DNA of 64,000 nt, from positions 124,001-188,000 of the forward strand of contig BCGQ01000009.1 in assembly GCA_001599355.1 (NCBI GenBank), in the 5' to 3' direction. Made by a program: the position numbers and the translations under genes. Under the pieces are notes generated by a model. The model was not told the DNA's origin, did no database searches, and saw only the letters and a list, made by a program, of their open reading frames with translations. The DNA is from Nakazawaea peltata. Lineage: Eukaryota; Ascomycota; Pichiomycetes; Alaninales; Pachysolenaceae. Shown here in pieces: positions 57,040-64,000 of the stretch (its first letter is position 1; the number at the start of each line of letters is the position of its first letter).

Positions 57040-58812
57040 TTAATACTCTCTAAAAATGCAGAATAAACTCAAAACAAACCCAAACTAAAAACCTTGCCAA
57101 AAACACAAACTAAATAACACCTAATGTTGATCTGTGTCCAAAAATCTCTGTTCAAGTACCAGAAACCGCTGCCATGTGAACTCCAACCCCTGCCACTCTT
57201 AGTTGCTGATGCGATGATTACACAAACAGAGCAAAAAAGAAACTTAGCGCAGACTTCCACAGTACTAGCGCTCGTTTCTTTTTGCTTATCTAAGGAGCGT
57301 GACGGTAGTCATGAGAGTGTCTGGGAAAGTTTGGGAAAGGCCGGGAAAGATAGCGAGGGTTAAGGTAAGTGGAAGATGAGAATATGAACATGAGGGAATG
57401 GTAAGGTTCTCCCGGAGTGTCATAGGTAAGCAGAGCAGAGGTCATCTAGAGCAATCATAGAGAGGTTCCCCGGAATCGATAGGGCTATTGAAGAAGCGAT
57501 GAGGGGTCGTGCAAAAACAAATAAAATATCACCTGCAAAGAGTGTATTGGGACTATTTCCTTCAAGAGTCGTGTATTGCTAACCATATATTTAAAGGTCG
57601 TGTTATAAATACAAAATAAATAATAGTAGTGTATTTAGTTATCATTTTTGAATATTCTGTAGCTTAGATTCTGTCAAATGGCCTAAGGCCAGGCTTTAGA
57701 GGCCCAGAAATTTCTTGAGGCTATTTATTCCGGATAAGGGATTTAACAGACTGACTATTATTGGCGATTTGTTTAATTTTTTCTTTCTTTATCGCAACTC
57801 CACAAAAGTGTCCGTATTTGGAAGCTTCAAGTATTATCTTAGTGTTACCCCGTGCGTACTTAACTGCATGAGAAATCGGGCTATCAGATTGTAATTGCAG
57901 GGTAAAAAAAAGGGTAAATACCGAGGGATCGTGGGCTAGAGGCTTATCGGTTCAATCGTACCATTGATGGAATACCACCAAAACATCTTAGAACCATCAT
58001 CCCATGATCCTTATCTCCCAACACTTTTCTATTATCCAAACAATCAACATCGATACTTGTTCTTAACCCGCTTTTCTAGACTTTTAGAGAATTTCTGAGA
58101 AAAATCCCAACTTTTTGCGCATCTTTCGCTCGGAAGTCCTTTGAAAAAATACTCTTTTTTTGTACAAGGCCGGGTATTTTGTGTAGCCCCACACAAAAGA
58201 GCCTAGGAAAAATCAAAGTTATAGGGAAAAATTGCAAAATTGCAGAAAAAAGAGGCATTTTTTTAAAAAAATTCTGTGATCGCCTGTGCCTAGACCAAAT
58301 GCCTGGGAATGATCAAAAATTTAAACTCTGGCCCGGAGTTGAAAGTGAAGGGTGGGTAAGCAACCTTGAACCTCGGGAGTCTGAATTACCCCGAAATGAA
58401 TCATATACCATTAATCATACTTTACTAAGTAACTAGCTCTTAGAACTTCCATCATTAACCGTCATTACTCATCAATGACCAAAACCCAGCACCCACAGTC
58501 ATCGCTTCTAAAAAAAGCCTGCCACTCACTCTATTACCCCAGATTTGGCTCTTTTCTTTTTTCCGCGACTGAATTCCATCGCTGGTTAAAGTGAAGACAG
58601 CGCACTTCGGGCGCGAAAAAAAGAAAAGAGAAAGAAGTTTTTCCTTTGTTTTGATCTTTTCTTTTTGTATGTGGGCGATGGTGGATGGTCTGAGGCCGGG
58701 AAATACAGAAACGATATAAATATCGCAGAATCTGGAGAATTATCTGTGGATCTAAGAGATCATAGTCTATCATAGTCTACTCACGAATAAATAACATTCA
58801 AATATATTTACA
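57040..58812. promoter_or_regulatory. Glucoamylase/arabinitol dehydrogenase divergent region
   Basis: At 1.8 kb this is the longest intergenic region. TATAAATA at 58715-58722 serves the dehydrogenase (91 bases to ATG). A perfect 8-bp-stem hairpin lies at 58177-58198 (TTTTGTGT, AGCCCC loop, ACACAAAA), an AACTC/GAGTT stem-loop near 58325-58341, and GGCCTAAGGCC at 57680-57690. No protein gene is convincing; a structured non-coding RNA cannot be excluded. Confidence 0.5.
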
Positions 58813-59661
58813 ATGAACACTGAACAAATGATTGCCGGTGCCGTTCCAAACTTCAGATTGGACGGAAAGGTCACTATTATCACTGGCGGTTCTGGTGGTT
58901 TGGGTACCGCCATTGCCCAAGGTCTTTTGTACCAAGGATCTCAAGTTGCTCTTGTCGACATGAACTTGGACAGAACCAAGCAAGCTGCTCAAGCTTTGAC
59001 TAAGTGGGGTGAGGAAAACATTCCAGGTGTCAAGACCGCCGAAGATGTTCCAAAGGTCACTTTCTGGGCTTGTGACGTTTCTAACGCCAAAAGCGTCGAT
59101 GAGACTTTTGCCGCTATTAACGAGGCTCACGGACAGTTAGCCGACCGTTTGGTTCACACTGCTGGTTACTGTGAGAACTTCCCAGCTCACGAGTACCCAG
59201 CCGCTAATCTGGAGAGATTGACCAAGGTTAACTTATTGGGTTCTCTTTACGCCCTGCAAGCTATTTCTAGACCATTAATTGCTGCTGGCCAGAGAGGTGG
59301 TTCTATTGTTATGATTGGTTCCATGTCTGGATCCATCGTTAACACCCCACAACCTCAAGTTGCCTACAACATGTCCAAGGCCGGTGTTATTCACATGGTT
59401 AAGACTTTGGCCTGTGAATGGGCTTCTTACGGTATTAGAATTAACACCATTTCCCCAGGTTACATTTTGACCCCATTGACTAGAAATGTTATTGCTGGTT
59501 CTGACGCTTTGAAGAACGAGTGGGAGGGAAGAATTCCACAAAAGAGAATGGCCGAGCCAAACGAATTTGTCGGTTCTTGTTTGTACTTGTTATCCAACAC
59601 TGCCTCTTCTTACACCACTGGTCATGACTTGGTTGTCGATGGTGGTTACAGCTTATGGTGA
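58813..59661 (+). CDS. ARD1: D-arabinitol 2-dehydrogenase, SDR family
   Basis: A 282-residue classical short-chain dehydrogenase, close to Candida D-arabinitol 2-dehydrogenase (ribulose-forming). The nucleotide-binding motif TGGSGGLG is at residues 24-31, the catalytic YNMSK at 185-189, and the C-terminal TTGHDLVVDGGYSLW matches the family almost exactly. The enzyme oxidises D-arabinitol to D-ribulose with NAD+, or runs in reverse for polyol production. The related Sou1-type sorbose reductases and mannitol dehydrogenases are alternatives. The CTG codon at 59209-59211 lies where the Candida enzyme has Ala (NAENL). Confidence 0.88.
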   Translation: MNTEQMIAGAVPNFRLDGKVTIITGGSGGLGTAIAQGLLYQGSQVALVDMNLDRTKQAAQALTKWGEENIPGVKTAEDVPKVTFWACDVSNAKSVDETFAAINEAHGQLADRLVHTAGYCENFPAHEYPAANLERLTKVNLLGSLYALQAISRPLIAAGQRGGSIVMIGSMSGSIVNTPQPQVAYNMSKAGVIHMVKTLACEWASYGIRINTISPGYILTPLTRNVIAGSDALKNEWEGRIPQKRMAEPNEFVGSCLYLLSNTASSYTTGHDLVVDGGYSLW

Positions 59662-60073
59662 TTTGTTTTTGACTTTGCACACTTGCGTTAATAGATTTAT
59701 ATAAAGTGAAACCTCCTATAATGAACTCTAGGAGATGAAAATAAAAGCAGTTAATATAGATGTGATGTAGAGCAGAGATTCAGATCAAGGATGTAGAGAA
59801 GGATCATACTGATCCAATGACGCTTTTCTATGCCCTGCATCCACCGCTGCCGCCTGTCTCCTGCCTCCATTTCAATGGCATCGACCCTCAGCAGTTTATC
59901 AATTTACATATCACCCAGCAATTTATCAATTTACACCCTAATGATTTCGGAACTCGAGGCGGGTCGTGTATTATGTACAGAAGACAGTTGAACAACGTAT
60001 AGGTCGACTGTAAACCTATATATAAAGCCATTAGAGCCACCAAAGTGACTCTACAAGGTTATAACTTGCCAAG
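59662..60073. other. Intergenic region, no gene seen
   Basis: Contains a short direct repeat of CAATTTATCAATTTACA-like sequence near 59892-59935 and AT-rich promoter-like sequence with TATATATAAA at about 60016-60025, some 50 bases before the next ATG. Confidence 0.5.
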
Positions 60074-61174
60074 ATGATGAAACTTGCCTCAAGAAAGAAA
60101 TACACTTGCGATGTGTCCCTCAAAATTGATGAGATCACTAACATTCCGCAAGTGTCCGGGGTACTGTACTGTAAGTTACTGTTGATGAACCACCGCCGGT
60201 CGGTCAAATTTCAGGATTATACACATAGAGTGGAGATCCGGAACCATAGAGCTCAATTTGACTACAAATTGGATGCCAAAGCATGTAAATTGTACTATGA
60301 CTCCAGGTCCAATCAGTATTATGACTATCATTTCCAGATGGAGTTCTTCTCTGAGTCTAAACCTGGGCATAAGAAGACCAAATTGGGTAGTCTTCGGATT
60401 AATTTGAGTGATTATCTTGGAGAGACGGGAGAACCGGAGTCAATCAGATATTTGCTCCAAGAAAGTAAGATCAATTCTATAGTTAGATTATCTGTTTCTT
60501 GGGATATGAAATCTGCTCCTCTTCCGACTGGGCCTCGTAAGACGGGCTCAAATCTGGCAAACACTCCTATTGTTCCTCCTAATGGTTCTTCACTGTCTGC
60601 AGGAGCTCATAACACTATAATGGGATCGATACCCACGCCAAATAATAGTTTCTCGCATTCTAAAAACAACTCAGCATCGTTCATCGTCCCTCCAACTTCG
60701 ACCGAGATTCATAAGGAAATTAAAGAGAAGAAGCATACTGAAAATGGAGTGATAGACGAAGAGGAGTCAAATGATGTGATCAAGGATCCTCGTTTAATAG
60801 AATTGATCAACCAATCATTCGAGATCCCTTGGAATGATAACTACGATGAGTTTTCTCCAACGGAATCTGTAGATGATATTTTAAAGAACAATGCAGGCAT
60901 TGGATTCAAGAAGAATGAAGAAGGAGTCTTGTTAGTTGATTTGTATTCTGCCGGGAAAGTGTCTCAACTGCAACAACAACGCACTCGTGGCTCAAAATTA
61001 AGAGCCTATGACTTCAATACTTCGTCATCTTCTGACGATTCTTATTCAGATGACAACGAAGAACAAACTTCGGATAGTTGGGCAAGAAAACATACAAAGG
61101 CATCTACAAAATACGGATCTACAGGTACCGATGAGAAATCAGTCAGGACCGACTTGAAAAGTTGGGATATATAA
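60074..61174 (+). CDS. NT-C2 domain protein (YBL086C-like)
   Basis: A 366-residue protein whose first 145 residues fit the N-terminal C2 (EEIG1/EHBP1) domain: YTCDVSLKIDEITNIPQVSG, of which LKIDEITNIP is the key core, RVEIRNHRAQFDYKL, and KTKLGSLRINLSDYLGE. The remainder is Ser/Asn-rich with a conserved-looking acidic/Trp block (EIPWNDNYDEF) and ends in KSWDI. NT-C2 domains bind membranes or small-GTPase regulators, and the S. cerevisiae counterpart is uncharacterised. The stop is only 17 bases from the convergent YND1 stop. Confidence 0.82.
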   Translation: MMKLASRKKYTCDVSLKIDEITNIPQVSGVLYCKLLLMNHRRSVKFQDYTHRVEIRNHRAQFDYKLDAKACKLYYDSRSNQYYDYHFQMEFFSESKPGHKKTKLGSLRINLSDYLGETGEPESIRYLLQESKINSIVRLSVSWDMKSAPLPTGPRKTGSNLANTPIVPPNGSSLSAGAHNTIMGSIPTPNNSFSHSKNNSASFIVPPTSTEIHKEIKEKKHTENGVIDEEESNDVIKDPRLIELINQSFEIPWNDNYDEFSPTESVDDILKNNAGIGFKKNEEGVLLVDLYSAGKVSQLQQQRTRGSKLRAYDFNTSSSSDDSYSDDNEEQTSDSWARKHTKASTKYGSTGTDEKSVRTDLKSWDI

Positions 61175-61191
61175 AGTTTGAATTCTATTAA

Positions 61192-63159
61192 TTATTTCAG
61201 ATCATCCTCACTAATACGGAAAGTGTCTTCAATTTCATCTCTTTGTCTGTCTAAATTGACCACCGAGCTACCTGGAGTGTTACTTGAGAAGTCACCGAGC
61301 TCAAGGTCGAGCTCCTGGTCAACGGACATGTAGTTAACACCACCTCTGAATCTTCTATAGAGACGTCTTATTCTTTTGATCAACAATGCACGACCTTTTG
61401 TTCCCAATAAGAAGTAGAGGATGATTGAGAAGATGATCAAGACAAAGAGGGGACTATAAGTGTGATGGACGTCATCCCAATCGAAGTCGTGGTCATGGTC
61501 ATCATCGTGGTCATCATGATCATGATCATCATGGTGTGGTTTGCCTTTATGATCAGGTTTATAGTCAGGTTTACGGTCAGGTTTGTCGTCCGGTTTATCG
61601 TCGGGTCTACCACCGTGCATATCTTCACTGGTGATAGACGGTCTAGCATCGATACCGTCCATCTCACCTCCATATTGATACAAATTAGGTGAGGATTCAT
61701 GATAAAATCCAACATGAATGGCATCATTAACCTTCTCAATCTCCAGATAATAATGAGCAGACTCCCAAACACTGTATAAAACGGCTCTTCCTAAAGTCCA
61801 TGAGAATTCTGAACCATTGATCAGTTCCAGAACTCTGAATGGAGAGATATCAGCCGAAGTAGCCGACTCCAATTTAGGGAAACCTAAACCACGATGCAAA
61901 ACGTTCAAGATCCAAGAAGATTTGAAACATAATTCTGACAATTCATCATCTGAAAGTAATCCAAAGCTGGTGGTCGTTTCATCATCGTTATAATGATCCA
62001 ACTCGGACCATGGGGTCTCACACAACTTCTCAGTCTCCAGATAGAAAGATTTATAACTATAAGCATTTCCAAATTTGGAGATATCATCGATACCCAACAT
62101 ATTGGAGACCAGATCCCAATAACCCGAGACACCAATGAACTTATCAACTTCGAAATCCAAAGAAGGTAAAGAATTCCCAAGAAGACATGACGAAATATCA
62201 TTAGGATTGGAAATTGAAGTGGAGCACTCGGAAGTCTCAGATTCTAATAATAACGGATAGATCAAATCCATGCATTTGGTGAAATTTCCAACACCCATGA
62301 CACCCTTCTCTTCTAAACCTTTTGGAAGACAAGGATCGGTGGGCATATCACCGTCTAAACTCTTGATATAATTCTCATGCAGTTGATAAATACCGAACCC
62401 TAAGAAAGAGGAACTGAAAACGTTATAATTCAAGTCAGGAATGTACTTACCTGTGGTCAGTAACTCCACTTTGAATAACAGAGTGTTATGTTCCAGTTGT
62501 TCTGTGGAATTGGGTTGGAAACTGATCTGAGCAGATGCTCCTCCCATATCTAAAAGACCATAAGTGGAATGGTTTTTACCATGATGATGTTCCAGGGGCA
62601 GATCAAACAGACCCATAAGATAGTTGGTCAGGATCCAGCCATAAAGTCCCTCGACATCACCATCGATAATATTGATATGAGAAGAACAATCAGGAAGATA
62701 GAAGTCATAATTCTCTTGGATATATTCACAAGCATTAGCCAAGATCAGATCCTTCTCCTTTGGTTTCAATAATCTCATCCCCAGAGTAGCATGTAAAAAC
62801 ACAGGAGTACGATGGTGCTGTGATTCGGGGATGATCTTCATCACACTTTTCATCAACTTCTTGATATGCTCTTTACCCACCAGGCCGGGTCTTTCGTTGA
62901 ATGAGGAGATCCCGGGCTTGATTTTCTTATGCCATGAAGGGTCTGTTCTCACTTTAGGAAGTTTTCCATAGTTGGATTTCAGCATTTCTGGGTCCTTCTT
63001 AACCTCATATTCATACAAAGCTTCCGGGTTTAACCAGTTATAGACGTAGGCTCTAGAGCCGGTGGAGCCGGAATCGATGATCACAATGTAGTCGTAAGGT
63101 ATGCCATTGGGGTCAGTGACGGGACCTTTCTTCTTTGATTTCCGAGGACTTAATTCCAT
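61192..63159 (-). CDS. YND1: Golgi apyrase Ynd1
   Basis: A 655-residue GDA1/CD39 nucleoside di-/triphosphatase (630 aa in S. cerevisiae). Apyrase conserved regions are visible: ACR1 IDSGSTGSRAYVY (about 28-40), ACR2 LHATLGMRLL, ACR3 GDVEGLYGWI and ACR4 GLLDMGGASAQISF. A single membrane span (FVLIIFSIILYFLLG) lies around 588-602 with a basic cytosolic tail. Ynd1 hydrolyses GDP/UDP left after Golgi glycosylation. Just before the span is an unusual charged segment with five K/R-P-D repeats followed by a His/Asp-rich stretch. CTG codons should be read as Ala. Confidence 0.95.
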   Translation of the reverse strand: MELSPRKSKKKGPVTDPNGIPYDYIVIIDSGSTGSRAYVYNWLNPEALYEYEVKKDPEMLKSNYGKLPKVRTDPSWHKKIKPGISSFNERPGLVGKEHIKKLMKSVMKIIPESQHHRTPVFLHATLGMRLLKPKEKDLILANACEYIQENYDFYLPDCSSHINIIDGDVEGLYGWILTNYLMGLFDLPLEHHHGKNHSTYGLLDMGGASAQISFQPNSTEQLEHNTLLFKVELLTTGKYIPDLNYNVFSSSFLGFGIYQLHENYIKSLDGDMPTDPCLPKGLEEKGVMGVGNFTKCMDLIYPLLLESETSECSTSISNPNDISSCLLGNSLPSLDFEVDKFIGVSGYWDLVSNMLGIDDISKFGNAYSYKSFYLETEKLCETPWSELDHYNDDETTTSFGLLSDDELSELCFKSSWILNVLHRGLGFPKLESATSADISPFRVLELINGSEFSWTLGRAVLYSVWESAHYYLEIEKVNDAIHVGFYHESSPNLYQYGGEMDGIDARPSITSEDMHGGRPDDKPDDKPDRKPDYKPDHKGKPHHDDHDHDDHDDDHDHDFDWDDVHHTYSPLFVLIIFSIILYFLLGTKGRALLIKRIRRLYRRFRGGVNYMSVDQELDLELGDFSSNTPGSSVVNLDRQRDEIEDTFRISEDDLK

Positions 63160-63592
63160 GGTGGTTTGATGGACTGAGAACAGAGTTATTGGTTAAGTAA
63201 TTGATCAATTAAGCGCTGAAGGATAATTTTGGGTGGTGAGGGGTGCACGACTAAATAAATCACGAGGGACGTGCATGAAAACCTAATATCCGATTTAGGA
63301 AATTTAATACAACATATCAAATGTGGCAACTGCGTAACTGCGCAACTGCGCAACTGCGTGGAACTGCCAGAGATGCGTGACTCTGCTTGTGTATTGCTGC
63401 GCAGCCCCAGTTTACCCTTGCGCTTCCACTGAGACAACCGAGACGCGTCTTCTAACCCATTGAGGTGGTGCGTCAAGCAGATTTTTTTACCCATTTCGGA
63501 TATTGTAGGGGTCTATTTTTTCAATAGAAACCTCATTTAAAATACTTAGTGGGAGATAGTTACTGGGGTGTTAGTACCAAGAGGTATCGATA
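63160..63592. promoter_or_regulatory. Divergent promoter with AACTGCGCA tandem repeat
   Basis: Four to five tandem units of AACTGCG(C/T)A/G occur at about 63326-63368 between YND1 and the terminal gene. GC is higher than the surroundings. No TATA box was recognised. Confidence 0.65.
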
Positions 63593-64000
63593 ATGAACGT
63601 TATACCGGAGGATTATGATAGTGAAGACTATCAGCAATATGGGGGGTCATTAGCGGAGACGATATATGAGGGGAAGTCCAAGATTCAACTGGCTGGATTA
63701 CGACAGACTTCTTTGGCTCAAATAGGAGAGAAGAAGCGCTATAGACCACCTACTATGATTGCGGCTACTCAGATACCGGCGGGTCAGGGACCTGGTCAAC
63801 GTAATGTTAGAAGTAGTAGTAATTCGAGTTTTTATACAACTGGATCTAATGGGTCTGGTGGTAATGGGAGTGGTACTTCGTTGTATCGCCAACCTATGGG
63901 CCAACCAATGGGCCAACCAATGGGTCATATGGGACCGCCAATGGGACAACCAATGGGACAACCAATGGGACAACCTATGGGACAACCTATGGGGCATATG
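63593..64000 (+). CDS. 5' part of an unidentified gene with Met-Gly-Gln-Pro repeats
   Basis: An open frame of 136 codons from ATG 63593 to the window edge. It starts MNVIPEDYDSEDYQQYGG, followed by a basic stretch (GEKKRYRPPTMI) and a Ser/Gly/Asn linker. From about residue 100 it enters a repeat of QPMG, with GHM variants, that continues beyond the window. The CTG at codon 34 should be Ala. I do not recognise the family; proline/glutamine-rich repeats of this kind occur in many cytoskeletal and RNA-binding yeast proteins, so function is left open. Confidence 0.75.
   Translation, partial: MNVIPEDYDSEDYQQYGGSLAETIYEGKSKIQLAGLRQTSLAQIGEKKRYRPPTMIAATQIPAGQGPGQRNVRSSSNSSFYTTGSNGSGGNGSGTSLYRQPMGQPMGQPMGHMGPPMGQPMGQPMGQPMGQPMGHM

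Noticed and set aside
57900-58000. A tRNA-like GGTTCAATC sequence near 57950
   Set aside because: It differs from the B-box consensus at the invariant CGA, and no cloverleaf or A box fits around it.
1-64000. CUG read as serine (CTG-Ser clade)
   Set aside because: Ser matches at CTG columns are few (for example one in the maltase and one in the transketolase-like gene), while Ala matches dominate, including the kinase APE motif.

Overview
The window is a yeast (Saccharomycotina) nuclear contig. Genes are compact and mostly intronless, and the few introns are short (51-101 nt) with GTAAGT donors. Nearly every gene has a recognisable budding-yeast orthologue. The most informative property is the genetic code. 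CTG codons fall repeatedly where orthologues carry alanine: the APE motif and the residue before HRD in the Sat4-type kinase, seven sites in the maltase, three in the transketolase-like gene, two in PRS5 and one in the arabinitol dehydrogenase. This points to the CUG-Ala clade (Pachysolen, Nakazawaea, Peterozyma and relatives). All proteins should be read with CUG as Ala, not Leu. The species cannot be fixed from the window alone. Three tRNA-Ala genes are present (two AGC, one UGC), but no CAG-anticodon tRNA.

Layout. 0-20 kb holds housekeeping genes: a mitochondrial PPR-like protein, membrane-anchored aminopeptidase APE2 (one intron), MET18/MMS19, RRT14, the J-protein APJ1, the M1-like ribosome-associated TMA108, a serine-rich unknown, tropomyosin TPM2 (one intron), mitochondrial ribosomal uS13m SWS2 (one intron) and EOS1. 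20.9-29.3 kb is one giant gene, TAO3. 30-47 kb holds NAP1, MAM3 (5'-UTR intron), a SAT4/HAL4-type kinase, a dihydroxyacetone-synthase-like transketolase, PRS5, AP-2 mu APM4, a SIN-component Cdc14-like protein, a NIPA-type transporter and SHB17. 48-60 kb is a carbohydrate block: maltose permease and maltase diverge from a 1.6 kb promoter, followed by carbonic anhydrase NCE103, a secreted glucoamylase and D-arabinitol dehydrogenase. 60-64 kb holds an NT-C2 protein, apyrase YND1 and the 5' end of an unidentified MGQP-repeat gene.

How genes fit together. Glucoamylase, maltose permease and maltase would form a starch/maltose route from outside the cell to cytosolic glucose. The transketolase-like enzyme, SHB17, PRS5 and arabinitol dehydrogenase all act on pentose-phosphate or pentitol carbon. 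No transposon, LTR element, CRISPR array or virus-derived element was recognised. Intergenic DNA contains several small tandem repeats, strong palindromes and a recurring AATTGGGGGTTA-like motif.
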